Below the pieces are notes generated by a model, which saw only the letters and a list, made by a program, of their open reading frames with translations, had not been told where the DNA came from and searched no databases. Both the position numbers and the translations under genes were made by a program. Shown here in pieces: positions 19,815 through 27,711 of a stretch of DNA of 32,211 bases. Within the stretch, counting starts at the first letter, position 1, and every line of letters starts with the position of its first letter. The DNA is taken from IMG/VR virus record IMGVR_UViG_3300032050_000513, positions 1 through 32,211 of that record, one strand, 5' to 3'. Source of the stretch: a virus.

Positions 19815-20107
19815 AGAAACGCCGCGACCCGCACCTGACGTCAGCCGAGAAGTTTGGCCGGCTGCGTCAGGCCATGTTCCGTCTCGTTGGGAATGATGGC
19901 TTCCAAGATTTCATCGAGGAGCTGCGGGAGATGCAGCATTCGACGATGATCGACCTCTGCGCCGATGCCGTGGTGAAGGATGAGCGGTTGACGCTCGCCG
20001 CCACGGGTGAACTGCGGGCCTACTCGCAGATCATCGGGCTGTACGATGACTTCGTGCAGCAGCAGATGCAGCAGGCGGAAATCGACGCCGAGCAGCGGGC
20101 GGGATAA
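19811..20107 (+). CDS. Small conserved protein between portal and scaffold
   Basis: 98 residues. RDPHLTSAEKFGRLRQAMFR, LVGNDGFQDFIEELREMQHS, then mostly helix (ERLTLAATGELRAYSQIIGL) and a Gln-rich tail. It is acidic and helical. ATG at 19811 overlaps the portal stop (ATGA). The position suggests a head-assembly factor; no activity is known. Confidence 0.7.
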   Translation: MKKRRDPHLTSAEKFGRLRQAMFRLVGNDGFQDFIEELREMQHSTMIDLCADAVVKDERLTLAATGELRAYSQIIGLYDDFVQQQMQQAEIDAEQRAG

Positions 20108-20113
20108 GAATTG

Positions 20114-20177
20114 TTACTGCGGTTAGTAGCGCAGTTAATAATTCCTGTTGACATACGGGTGTGGCGTTCGCACCCGT
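20114..20177 (+). promoter_or_regulatory. Two stem-loops in the portal-scaffold gap
   Basis: ACTGCG/CGCAGT (20114-20133) and ACGGGTG/CACCCGT (20154-20177) lie in the 142-nt gap. A TTGACA at 20147-20152 resembles a -35 box, but no good -10 follows. The stems lack T runs, so mRNA processing or stability is more likely than termination. Confidence 0.4.
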
Positions 20178-20201
20178 AGCGTCACTTGGCACCCGCCAGG
20201 T

Positions 20202-20254
20202 AGTTCTTGGGACTCAAACCCATGCCCAAAGTTCTTGGGACTTAAACCCATGCC
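20202..20254 (+). repeat. Tandem duplication of the scaffold start region, with short upstream ORF
   Basis: AGTTCTTGGGACTYAAACCC-ATGCC occurs at 20202-20226 and 20230-20254, period 28, differing only by C/T. The second copy carries the scaffold ATG (20250). The first carries an ATG (20222) opening MPKVLGT-stop, which ends at 20245. The C-to-T difference in copy two supplies that TAA stop. Confidence 0.8.
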
Positions 20255-21347
20255 TAACGAAACTGTTGAAACGGCTCCTTCACAGCCGGCTGATGTGGCT
20301 CCCGCCACGGAGGCGAAAAATGATGCCCCTAGGAAGAGCAACTTGAGTGTCGCGCAAGCCGCGCAACGTCTCCTTAACATGGAGGCGGAAAACGCGAAGG
20401 CCCAACGACAGGCTGAACAAGCTGCTCCGGCGAGGGACCAAACGCCAAACGATTCAGCCAACCCAGATGAGGCTACCGCCGAGTCTGCCGAGCCGAGCCA
20501 GCAGGTGGAAACACCCGAGGGTGAGGCCGACGTTCCTTCTCAAGACGATTCAACCGAAGACAAAGCTGAAAAGAAGATCGAGAAGCGCATCGGCAAGGAG
20601 ATTGCCAAGCGCAGAGCTTTGGAAGCCCAAGTAGCGGAATTGCAGGCGCAGTTGACCCAAAAGGCCAGCCAACCCGAGCAAGCCGCCCAACCTGCACCCG
20701 CCCAGCCGTTGCCCAGCAACGTGCCGTTGGCGCAGATTGAGGACTTCCAGTCGCTCCAGACCTTGAGAGATCAAGCGAAGGAGGCGAAACGCTTTGCCCA
20801 AGAGCAACTTGACCGGGATGACTTCGAACCTGTCCGCGTGGGTGATACCGTGCTGGGCAAGGCCGAACTCAAGGCGATCCTCCGCAACGCGGAAAAGACC
20901 CTTGATGATGACATCCCAGCCAGAGCGCAGTTCCTGACGCAGAAGGGTGAGGCGCAGAAGTTGGCCCATCAGATGTTCCCATATCTGAAGGACAAGCAAG
21001 CGCCCGAGTACGTCCTCGCCCAGCAGGCATTGTCACAGATGCCGTGGATGCGGAACCTCCCTAATGCCGACTGGATCATTGGTGTCCAAATCGAGGGGCT
21101 AAAAGCCCTAGAGGCGAAGCAGAAGGCGAAACCAGAGTCCAAGCCCAAGCCCGCCATGAGCACCAAACCACCTGCCGGTCAGGCAGTCGTATCTTCAGCC
21201 GGTGGCGATGTCCGCACCCCGAGTGCGGCCAAGACCGCCAACCAGCTAGAAGCCCTTCGGATGCAGTTGTCCAAGAAAGGCGGCGTCACGGCAAACGAGG
21301 CAGCAGCGTTCCTTCTGGCCCGAGAAAAAGCTAAACTCAACCGATAA
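20250..21347 (+). CDS. Scaffolding protein candidate
   Basis: 365 residues from ATG 20250. It is very rich in Ala, Gln, Glu and Lys, with a disordered acidic first third (TAPSQPADVAPATEAK, DDSTEDKAEKK), a strong coiled coil (KRRALEAQVAELQAQLTQKA), a helical middle (SLQTLRDQAKEAKRFAQEQL) and a basic C-terminal helix (NEAAAFLLAREKAKLNR), the usual capsid-binding end of scaffolds. It sits between portal and major capsid genes, the normal scaffold position. It would direct prohead assembly and then leave. Its start is the duplicated one with a short upstream ORF, which may tune its dose. Confidence 0.75.
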   Translation: MPNETVETAPSQPADVAPATEAKNDAPRKSNLSVAQAAQRLLNMEAENAKAQRQAEQAAPARDQTPNDSANPDEATAESAEPSQQVETPEGEADVPSQDDSTEDKAEKKIEKRIGKEIAKRRALEAQVAELQAQLTQKASQPEQAAQPAPAQPLPSNVPLAQIEDFQSLQTLRDQAKEAKRFAQEQLDRDDFEPVRVGDTVLGKAELKAILRNAEKTLDDDIPARAQFLTQKGEAQKLAHQMFPYLKDKQAPEYVLAQQALSQMPWMRNLPNADWIIGVQIEGLKALEAKQKAKPESKPKPAMSTKPPAGQAVVSSAGGDVRTPSAAKTANQLEALRMQLSKKGGVTANEAAAFLLAREKAKLNR

Positions 21348-21359
21348 CCTTCGTTAGTC

Positions 21360-22361
21360 ATGGCCCTATCAACCACTTACAATGTTGCGGGAGATCGTGA
21401 AGACCTCACGGACTTCCTTACCATCCTCGCCCCCGAGGATACTCCGAAGATCTCGACCTTCGCCAAAACCAAGCGCATGACGAATGCGTATCAGGAGTGG
21501 CAGGTTGACACCTTGAGCCCCGTCTCGTTTGGCGGCGTGCTCGAAGGTCAGGACGTCCTGGCCTTCTCCAACCAAGCCGTTAATCGCGCTCGTCTGGGCA
21601 ACTACGTCCAGCAGTTCCGCGAGCAATGGATGGTTTCCCGTCTTCAAGAGGCTTCTGACGTCGCTGGCGTGTCCAGCGAGGTTGCGAACGCCAAGATGAA
21701 GGCGATGCGCGAAATCAAGCGCGACATCGAAGCCTGCATCGGCTCCGACAATGATCGCCAGCAGGAAGCCCCGCCGGCTCCCTACAAGCTGCGTGCCCTC
21801 GGCAAGTGGATCAGCGCGACGCCCGGCTCGGACGTTCCCGCTGCTTTCCGCACCCCCGCTGGCAACATCAACACGGACCCCACCAGCACCCTGTCGGAGT
21901 CCGGTTTCAACGACGTCTTCCAGTCGATCTTCCAACAGGTCGGCGGCCGTCGTTCCTACACCCTGTTCGCTGGTCCGTCGCTCAAGCGGGCGATCTCCAA
22001 GTTCCAGCGTTCCGAGGGTTCGTCCGGCACCACGAAGACCTATCAGGTCACGCAGGATGCCTCCGAGCACCAGATCGACCTGGACGTCACGATGTACGTC
22101 GGTGACTTCCACACTGTGACCATCGTGCCCGACCTGTTCAACGGCATCCTCGATTCCGCTGACCCGTCGTCCACGACCAACCAGCAGAAGGCCCGTGGCT
22201 ACGTCATCGATCCCGAGCTGGTCGGTATCGGCTACATGCTCGGCATCGAGTCGAACGAGCTGCCTGACCTCGGCGGCGGTCGCCGTGGCTTCATCCTCGC
22301 GGCCCTCACCCTGATGGTGAAGAACCCGCTCGGTCTCGGCAAGTTTGCTGGATCGTCCTGA
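21360..22361 (+). CDS. Major capsid protein (HK97-fold, SU10/DUF5309-like)
   Basis: 333 residues. The N-terminus ALSTTYNVAGDREDLTDFLT, LAPEDTPKISTFAK and YQEWQVDTLSP, the middle RQFREQW-type segment (NYVQQFREQWMVSRLQEASD) and MREIKRDIEACIGSDN, then LFAGPSLKRAISKF, TMYVGDFHTVTIVPDLF and a C-terminal IDPELVGIGYM...LPDLGGGRRGFI match the DUF5309/SU10-type major head proteins. It forms the HK97-fold shell. Length is normal and the gene is intact. Codon use is highly biased to C/G-ending codons, as expected for an abundant protein. Confidence 0.88.
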   Translation: MALSTTYNVAGDREDLTDFLTILAPEDTPKISTFAKTKRMTNAYQEWQVDTLSPVSFGGVLEGQDVLAFSNQAVNRARLGNYVQQFREQWMVSRLQEASDVAGVSSEVANAKMKAMREIKRDIEACIGSDNDRQQEAPPAPYKLRALGKWISATPGSDVPAAFRTPAGNINTDPTSTLSESGFNDVFQSIFQQVGGRRSYTLFAGPSLKRAISKFQRSEGSSGTTKTYQVTQDASEHQIDLDVTMYVGDFHTVTIVPDLFNGILDSADPSSTTNQQKARGYVIDPELVGIGYMLGIESNELPDLGGGRRGFILAALTLMVKNPLGLGKFAGSS

Positions 22362-22395
22362 TAACCAGCCAACAATAAACTAGGAGACTACTACC

Positions 22396-22869
22396 ATGGC
22401 TGATTTCCCTGTCACAATCGCCCGCAACCGTACCTCGGAGCTGTCGCTCCAAGAGCAGGCTCGCGGCTTCTCCAACAAGTTCACCGTCAAGGCGGCTGAC
22501 ATCGCGGTTGCCACCGCGACCGGCTCTACCGACACGGTGACCCTGACGCTCGGATCCCTTCCGGCGAAGTACGTCCTCAACAACGCTCTGGTGAACATCA
22601 CCACGGCGTTCACGGGTACGACTGCGCTGACGATCCAAGTTGGCACCACGACCACGACCAACAACCTCGTCACCGCGCAATCGGTGCTGACGGCTGGTGT
22701 GCTGGCCGGCGTTCCGACGACCGCCACGATCCGCACCGCTACCGCGACTGCGAACCTCGTTGCCGTCTTCACGAACGCCACGGGTGGCAGCCCGTCCGCC
22801 CTCACGGCGGGTGAGCTGGACATCTACCTCAACATCGTCGATCTCTCCGATCCGACGAAGCTCGGATAA
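22396..22869 (+). CDS. Head decoration or stabilisation protein candidate
   Basis: 157 residues, Thr/Ala/Val-rich and almost entirely beta (KFTVKAADIAVATATGSTDT, VTLTLGSLPAKYVLNNALVN, LTIQVGTTTTTNNLV). Such proteins directly after the major capsid gene are usually capsid decorations. This is one of the few genes with a clear ribosome site (AGGAG, 22382-22386), consistent with high expression. A terminator follows at once. No catalytic motif. Confidence 0.65.
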   Translation: MADFPVTIARNRTSELSLQEQARGFSNKFTVKAADIAVATATGSTDTVTLTLGSLPAKYVLNNALVNITTAFTGTTALTIQVGTTTTTNNLVTAQSVLTAGVLAGVPTTATIRTATATANLVAVFTNATGGSPSALTAGELDIYLNIVDLSDPTKLG

Positions 22870-22883
22870 CCGAGAGTAACACC

Positions 22884-22921
22884 GGGGGCATCCCGTAAGG
22901 GCTCTGCCCCCTCCCTCTTTT
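22884..22921 (+). terminator. Rho-independent terminator after the capsid genes
   Basis: GGGGGCA (22884-22890) pairs with TGCCCCC (22905-22911), with an inner CCCG-TAA-GGG stem, followed by TCCCTCTTTT. The T run touches the next start codon (ATG 22922). It is likely partial, lowering expression of downstream tail genes relative to capsid. Confidence 0.7.
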
Positions 22922-23284
22922 ATGGTGAGCGATAGCGGCATCGTAACGCAGGTTCCCAAGGAGTTTGTCCGCAAGTGGTGGGGTGAGATCGTGAACGGTC
23001 TCCCAGACGAGAAGGCCAAGGTCCATGAGGACCAGGCGCGTCTGGCCGCCAAGATGCGCGAACAAGGTTCCGTCCGCATGGACGGCTTGGGACAGATGGC
23101 CGCCCGCATCAACAGTCGCTTGTTCTTCCGGCTACAGGCGCAGCATGGCAACAATGTCCATGAGTGGATGCCGGAGTATTTGAAGGACAACCCGCATCTC
23201 TGCGCGGTTGGCTACCGCCCGAAGGTTAACCCCGCCCGCCACGGCCTGACCGGAGGCTGGATGGGTAAGCAAAAGGACGCTTGA
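22922..23284 (+). CDS. Hypothetical structural-region protein
   Basis: 120 residues. MVSDSGIVTQVPKEFVRKWW, GEIVNGLPDEKAKVHEDQAR, DGLGQMAARINSRLFFRLQA and a Trp/Gly/Lys-rich end (GLTGGWMGKQKDA). Mostly helical and basic. It lies between capsid and adaptor genes; it might be a head-completion protein but no family is recognised. The stop overlaps the TTG start of the adaptor. Confidence 0.6.
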   Translation: MVSDSGIVTQVPKEFVRKWWGEIVNGLPDEKAKVHEDQARLAAKMREQGSVRMDGLGQMAARINSRLFFRLQAQHGNNVHEWMPEYLKDNPHLCAVGYRPKVNPARHGLTGGWMGKQKDA

Positions 23285-24597
23285 GGACTACTCCGTACAG
23301 TAAGGCGTTGGCCCAGCTTTGCGGCCTGATTGGCGTGCCGACCAGTCGCCTGACGACGGAGACTGCGGATAGCCTCAACACGCTGTTTAACGCGAATGTA
23401 CGGCAGGTCTGGGGCGCTGGTAACTGGCCTGACCTGTCGATCTGGGGTGAGGCGCGGTTTGCGGGTAACCTGCTGACCTACGCGAACGACGTAGCCCAAA
23501 CGACCTACTGGACGGCGACGAATGTCACGGTTACGGCCAATTCGATCAACAATCCGGCCGATAACCGGGTCACGGCCAGCAAACTGCTGGAAACGGTCAC
23601 AAACGGCCAGCACAAGGTAGCCCAGAGCGTTACCGGCTTCCCCAGCACGGACTACCAAGCGTCGGTGTACGCCCGCCCGAACGGCCGCGAGTACATCCAG
23701 TTGGTGGTCAATGACGGCACGACGAGCTTCAGCGCGTTCTTCAACGTGCAGGCTGGAACGATTGGCACGCAGGCCAACGTGACGTCCGCCAACATCCAGC
23801 AATGCCCGAACGGGTTCTTCCTCTGCACGATCACGTTTACCAGCGGCGCCGCCTGCACCAGCCTTGCCTACTCCGTGGGCATTTCGACGGATGGCAGCAC
23901 GGTTTCCTACGCGGGCGACATCACCAAGGGTGTGTACCTTTGGGGCAACCTGATGGTGCAGCAGACGAATGTCAGTCCCAACCAGTTCATCGTCCCATAC
24001 GATCAGACTGGCGAGAAGGTGATTGATGTCCTTTTCCAAGCGTGGATCGACAATCCCGCGATGGTGACCTACCCGCGTCCCCAAGGCTTCGTGGTGACTA
24101 CGGAGGGGTTCCAGATGATTTCCACGGCTGGTGGCTTCATGGGGACGAATGGCTACGTCTCGTACAACACCAATCCTGCCAACCCGGTCTACCTGTTCTA
24201 CCGCCGTGCTCCTTACAACTACAGCGGTGACACGTTCAGCGCGACGGCCACCTACGTTGCCGGTCAGTACATCTACTACACCCGGACCACGGGGCCGCTG
24301 GTAGGGACGTCCGACTACTGGAAGTGTTTGAGCGCCACCACGGCTGGGCAAGACCCCGAGGACACCCCGTCCAAGTGGGAGTTGCAGGAGTTGCCCGAGG
24401 CGCTGTCCGGTATCTTGGTCTGGCAGACCTTCGGGGACTGGCTGACGCAGGACGGACAGATGGACAAAGCCGCTTCCGCCTACCAGACTGCGGAACTGAA
24501 GAAGATGAACGAATGGGACCGCATCGAACGTCAGATGCCAGACAACTTCCAAGTGCAAGTGAGTACGCACGTTACGAGTCAGAATAGATCCTGGTAA
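23281..24597 (+). CDS. Head-tail adaptor with inserted carbohydrate-binding-like domain
   Basis: 438 residues from TTG 23281, coupled to the previous stop as TTGA. Residues 1-60 (TPYSKALAQLCGLIGVPTSR, RQVWGAGNWPDLSIWGEARF) and about 245-438 (VIDVLFQAWIDNPAMVTYPR, VVTTEGFQMI, VYLFYRRAPY, a YVAGQYIYY...YWKCLSATTAG-QDPEDT module, FGDWLTQDGQMDKAASAYQT) match short-tail adaptor proteins that join portal and nozzle. Residues about 62-244 are a separate beta-sandwich of the phage CBM-like type: NLLTYANDVAQTTYWT, ASKLLETVTNGQHKVAQSVT, YQASVYARPNGREYIQL, NGFFLCTITFTSG, GVYLWGNLMVQQTN and PNQFIVPYDQTG. It probably protrudes and binds glycan. Confidence 0.75.
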   Translation: MRTTPYSKALAQLCGLIGVPTSRLTTETADSLNTLFNANVRQVWGAGNWPDLSIWGEARFAGNLLTYANDVAQTTYWTATNVTVTANSINNPADNRVTASKLLETVTNGQHKVAQSVTGFPSTDYQASVYARPNGREYIQLVVNDGTTSFSAFFNVQAGTIGTQANVTSANIQQCPNGFFLCTITFTSGAACTSLAYSVGISTDGSTVSYAGDITKGVYLWGNLMVQQTNVSPNQFIVPYDQTGEKVIDVLFQAWIDNPAMVTYPRPQGFVVTTEGFQMISTAGGFMGTNGYVSYNTNPANPVYLFYRRAPYNYSGDTFSATATYVAGQYIYYTRTTGPLVGTSDYWKCLSATTAGQDPEDTPSKWELQELPEALSGILVWQTFGDWLTQDGQMDKAASAYQTAELKKMNEWDRIERQMPDNFQVQVSTHVTSQNRSW

Positions 24598-24610
24598 CCT
24601 TTTAACCGCC

Positions 24611-24934
24611 ATGGCCTTCAACCTCAATAACCTGTTTCCGAAACCGGCCCGCTATCAGAGCGCGGCTGTAGCCGATCAACGCCTGACCGTGGACGCTACG
24701 GCTGGTGGCGTCCAGTTCTCCGCCTTCAACGACATCACCAACATGATCGTCCTTGATGTGCAGGACGCCGATGTGATGTGTACGTTCGACGGCTCGGCCC
24801 CGACCAGCACGAACGGTCACCGGCTTTACAGCGGTTCGCATTACACTTGGAGCACAGCCACGGCTGCGGCGGCCAAGTTTATCCGCCAAGGCAGCACCAG
24901 CGCCGCCATCCAAGCCAGCGAGTTCCAACTGTGA
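24611..24934 (+). CDS. Small beta-rich virion protein
   Basis: 107 residues. RLTVDATAGGVQFSAF, MIVLDVQDADVMCTFDGSAP, TNGHRLYSGSHYTWS, AAAKFIRQGSTSAAIQASEF. The DVQDADVMCTxDGSxPTxxxGHRLYxG pattern is common in short phage structural proteins with an Ig-like or jelly-roll fold. Location suggests a tail or head-tail joining component. Starts at CCGCCATGG without a Shine-Dalgarno sequence; its TGA overlaps the next GTG. Confidence 0.7.
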   Translation: MAFNLNNLFPKPARYQSAAVADQRLTVDATAGGVQFSAFNDITNMIVLDVQDADVMCTFDGSAPTSTNGHRLYSGSHYTWSTATAAAAKFIRQGSTSAAIQASEFQL

Positions 24935-25116
24935 CCCCTGGCACGTTCGCCTCTTTCGTTGACATGCTCGGTCGCAGGTTTGCGACTGGGCTCAACGATA
25001 CCGTCATCTACGACTCCAATGAGCCGGTGCAGCCCGATGGCTACTTGGTGACGGATACAGGCGACCGCTTCCAAACGTCCGCTGGTGACCTGATCGTGTA
25101 CGTCCAAACTCCCTAA
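24931..25116 (+). CDS. 61-residue protein coupled to the preceding virion gene
   Basis: GTG at 24931 overlaps the previous TGA (GTGA). The product is VTPGTFASFVDMLGRRFATG, LNDTVIYDSNEPVQPDGYLV, TDTGDRFQTSAGDLIVYVQT-P. Short, with a helix followed by strands. Function unknown; the coupling suggests stoichiometric expression with the 107-residue protein. The open frame begins further upstream (24778) but lies inside that gene. Confidence 0.6.
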   Translation: MTPGTFASFVDMLGRRFATGLNDTVIYDSNEPVQPDGYLVTDTGDRFQTSAGDLIVYVQTP

Positions 25117-25128
25117 CGCCCTACTTCC

Positions 25129-26553
25129 ATGGCTGACATCAGAATCAAAGACCTAGCCACGACAGCCGCGAGCACGGCGTCGGATGACTTCGTAGCCGTT
25201 GACGGCAGCGCCAACGGCACGCGCAAGTTGAACGCCTACAGCCCCACGTTTGGCGGCAACCTGACGGTGAGCGGGACGGGCAACAGTAGCGTCGCCGGGA
25301 ATCTAGGCATTGGCGAAACGTCACCCGTCGTCCCTCTGCACGTTAAAACGACCGGGACTGGAACCGGAGACTTTGACAACGCGATTGCCACGTTTCGTTC
25401 AACGGCTGCGGGGCGAACCATCACGCTCCAATTCTCGGACACTACGAATCAGTCCTACATCTCCAGCAAGAGCGGTGCGCTTAACTTTGGCGTCGGAGGA
25501 GCTACGCTTGGGATGTCACTATCTTCAGCCGGCAACCTCACCGTCAGCGGGACGGGGACGAGCAGCGTGGCTGGAAATTTCGGCATCGGCACAACTTCGC
25601 CGGGAGGTAAACTAGATGTCCAATCAGCCAGCGCCGCTGGAAACACGGTTTTATTTAGGGGAGGCAGCTACACTAACATCGCATTTGCAACAGGCGTTCG
25701 TTTTGTAGCTCCGGCAAGCACGTTAAATTCGAATCGTCAGTTTAGGTTCACGAGCGGAGATTCTTCACTTACAATTCAAGGGATTGATGGCTCCGGAGGT
25801 GATGCGGGTGATACAACCTTGCTGCTCCAGCCATCCGGCGGCAACCTCCTCATCGGCACGACCACCGACTCCGCCAACGGCAAGCTCCAACTCGCCACCC
25901 ACACGACGAGCGCGGGAGGCATTGGGTTTGGGACGGATACGAGCTTGTATCGCAGCCAGACTGGGATGCTTGCGCTGGATGGGCTTACTGGCAGCTTGTC
26001 GCAACTAGATTTGCGTGTTGGTGGAGTCCAAAAGGCATTCGTAGCGTGGAATGGTGGAGACTTCTATTTAGGCGCAGTAGTTGGGACGACTGTCATCAAG
26101 TCATCTAACACCACCGCCCTGACGCTCGACAGCAGCCAAGTGGCAAAATTCGCAAGCAGCGTTGCCGTTAATGGGACTACGACCTCGCAAGCTCTCCACG
26201 TCAACGTGGACGTTTATGGGAACAGCAAATCGGGCGGAATGCGTATTGGTAACAGCGGAAACAACTACTACTCCGACCTGTTAATCACGACTGACGGAAG
26301 CGCCAATCCGACGCTTAAGCAATCGTTTGCCACGCATACGCTTTCCGAGTATGGATACGCAGGGGCTGGTAATTCGTGGAAGTGGTACACGAACAACACG
26401 CTGGCCCTGACGCTCGACAGCAGCCAGCGTTGCATCCTAGCGGGTGCGCTTCGTCTAAATAACGCTTACGTTTCGGGGGCTCCGACGGCCACGGGATACG
26501 TTACGCTGCAAGACTCGGCCGGGAATACTTACAAGGTGCTGGTCGGGACTTAA
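25129..26553 (+). CDS. Tail fibre protein
   Basis: 474 residues. The N-terminus (ADIRIKDLATTAASTASDDF, VAVDGSANGTRKLNA) is the usual attachment motif of phage fibres. The shaft is repetitive: GNLTVSGTG(N/T)SSVAGN(L/F)GIG occurs twice, 'TALTLDSSQ' twice, and SGGNLLIGTTTDSANGKLQL once, giving beta-helical or triple-beta repeats. The C-terminus ends ATGYVTLQDSAGNTYKVLVG without a recognisable S74 chaperone. Probable receptor-binding fibre. A converging HNH gene overlaps its last 53 nt. Confidence 0.8.
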   Translation: MADIRIKDLATTAASTASDDFVAVDGSANGTRKLNAYSPTFGGNLTVSGTGNSSVAGNLGIGETSPVVPLHVKTTGTGTGDFDNAIATFRSTAAGRTITLQFSDTTNQSYISSKSGALNFGVGGATLGMSLSSAGNLTVSGTGTSSVAGNFGIGTTSPGGKLDVQSASAAGNTVLFRGGSYTNIAFATGVRFVAPASTLNSNRQFRFTSGDSSLTIQGIDGSGGDAGDTTLLLQPSGGNLLIGTTTDSANGKLQLATHTTSAGGIGFGTDTSLYRSQTGMLALDGLTGSLSQLDLRVGGVQKAFVAWNGGDFYLGAVVGTTVIKSSNTTALTLDSSQVAKFASSVAVNGTTTSQALHVNVDVYGNSKSGGMRIGNSGNNYYSDLLITTDGSANPTLKQSFATHTLSEYGYAGAGNSWKWYTNNTLALTLDSSQRCILAGALRLNNAYVSGAPTATGYVTLQDSAGNTYKVLVGT

Positions 26554-27160
26554 CGGGCTTCGTCAGCGCATCCTCATACGACCAACCAAGATTGTGAATT
26601 CGGTTAGAAACAGTATCGCGGTTAATTCCACGGCGTCGGCACCAGTTGGCAATGGTGTCAGCCTCGCCGTTAAGCGTGACCTTGCGGATTCCGGTCTTGT
26701 TGTTGTTCTGCTCAACCCACGTCGCCCACTTGCAGTTGTTCGGCTCGTAATGGCCTTCGCCGTTGATTCGCTCAATCGTGTGCTTAGGCGTAGGACGCGG
26801 ACCCATGTCCTCCATAAAGGCGGCAAACGAGTTGAACCAGCGGTCGCAGACATCAATGCCTCGCTGCCCGTAACGAGGATGGGGACGGATACGGCAACGC
26901 TCGCGCATGGATCGCCAGATGTTGTATTCCTGTCTTTTGCTCATTCCGTGCGTTTTAAGGCGTGCCGCAGCCTTATCGCGCTGAAGGCATCCGCAGCTTT
27001 TGGTATTGCCGTTATTGAGCTTGTCGGTGGGTACGTTGCGCGTCTGGCCACACTCGCATCGGCAAACCCACTCGCTAACATGGCGGCGTGGATTCGTCGC
27101 TCGTTCGATGGCCGTAAGACGACCAAACTTCACTCCAGTCAGATCAACCTTAGGTGGCAT
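26501..27160 (-). CDS. HNH homing-type endonuclease, opposite strand in the tail module
   Basis: 219 residues from ATG 27160. The N-terminal part has VKFGRLTAIERATNPRRHVS and a zinc-ribbon-like CRCECGQ...KSCGCLQ. The middle part has the HNH/AP2-like core (YNIWRSMRERCR, GQRGIDVCDRWFNSFAAFME, DMGPRPTPKH, IERINGEGHYEPNNCKWAT). The C-terminus has a DNA-binding repeat (ADTIANWCRRRGINRDTVSN). It is the only leftward gene in the late operon, a signature of insertion by a mobile nuclease. It is a paralogue of the gene at 7174-7752. Confidence 0.85.
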   Translation of the reverse strand: MPPKVDLTGVKFGRLTAIERATNPRRHVSEWVCRCECGQTRNVPTDKLNNGNTKSCGCLQRDKAAARLKTHGMSKRQEYNIWRSMRERCRIRPHPRYGQRGIDVCDRWFNSFAAFMEDMGPRPTPKHTIERINGEGHYEPNNCKWATWVEQNNNKTGIRKVTLNGEADTIANWCRRRGINRDTVSNRIHNLGWSYEDALTKPVKSRPAPCKYSRPSLAA

Positions 27161-27202
27161 ACTCAAACAGTCTAGCGTGACCCTTAACTTGTCAATCTAC
27201 TA

Positions 27203-27535
27203 ATGCAAACCAACATTGTCCCCGTCGCCGTCTATCCCAGCACGGCCAACGTTCTTCTGATCCGTTCGATCACGCTTGGCCCGCCGCCCGCCTACTACTA
27301 CGAGTTGCAAAACGTCGTCGTGGTGCCTCCCGTCGCCGAGCAACTCGACCCGACCACCGGCGCGGTGATTGTCGCGGCTCAAGACGAGCAGACCATCGTC
27401 ACGGTGCTGAAGAATGGCAACGTGAACATGACCGAGGAGCAATGGGACAATTGGGCGGCTGGCCCGATCACCGAGGACGAGCCGTATCAGCTCGACTGCA
27501 TTAGCACCAATCTGGGTCTGACCCGCGCCTCATGA
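27203..27535 (+). CDS. Small virion-region protein
   Basis: 110 residues. MQTNIVPVAVYPSTANVLLI, RSITLGPPPAYYYELQNVVV, then NGNVNMTEEQWDNWAAGPIT, EDEPYQLDCISTNLGL. The MTxEQWxxWxxG...DxxYxLDCIAxNLGL ending is frequent in short phage proteins beside fibre genes. Beta-rich; probably structural or a fibre chaperone. Confidence 0.7.
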   Translation: MQTNIVPVAVYPSTANVLLIRSITLGPPPAYYYELQNVVVVPPVAEQLDPTTGAVIVAAQDEQTIVTVLKNGNVNMTEEQWDNWAAGPITEDEPYQLDCISTNLGLTRAS

Positions 27536-27681
27536 GCAAGCCCAAGGAACTCATCAAAGCCGAGATCGTCAGCCAGCTCCAGCAGCAGTCCATGGCTGTC
27601 TTGGTGGACACGCTCACCGAGGCCCATGCCAAGATTGCGGAGCTGGAGCAAAAGCTGGCTGAACTGAAGAAGGACGCCTAA
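27532..27681 (+). CDS. 49-residue coiled-coil protein
   Basis: ATG 27532 overlaps the previous TGA (ATGA). MSKPKELIKAEIVSQLQQQS, MAVLVDTLTEAHAKIAELEQ, KLAELKKDA is one continuous charged helix with heptad leucines. It was below the usual ORF length. Probably an oligomerising small virion or assembly protein. Confidence 0.65.
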   Translation: MSKPKELIKAEIVSQLQQQSMAVLVDTLTEAHAKIAELEQKLAELKKDA

Positions 27682-27711
27682 ACAGGCGCTCCCTCGGCTG
27701 GTGGGGATGCG

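Noticed and set aside
20147-20175. Sigma-70 promoter before the scaffold
   Set aside because: TTGACA is present at 20147, but no acceptable -10 hexamer lies 16-18 bp downstream; the spacing is occupied by a hairpin.
23212-24627. 471-residue minus-strand ORF opposite the adaptor
   Set aside because: Antisense to a well-supported adaptor gene; Arg/His/Val-rich composition typical of a GC-biased reverse frame.
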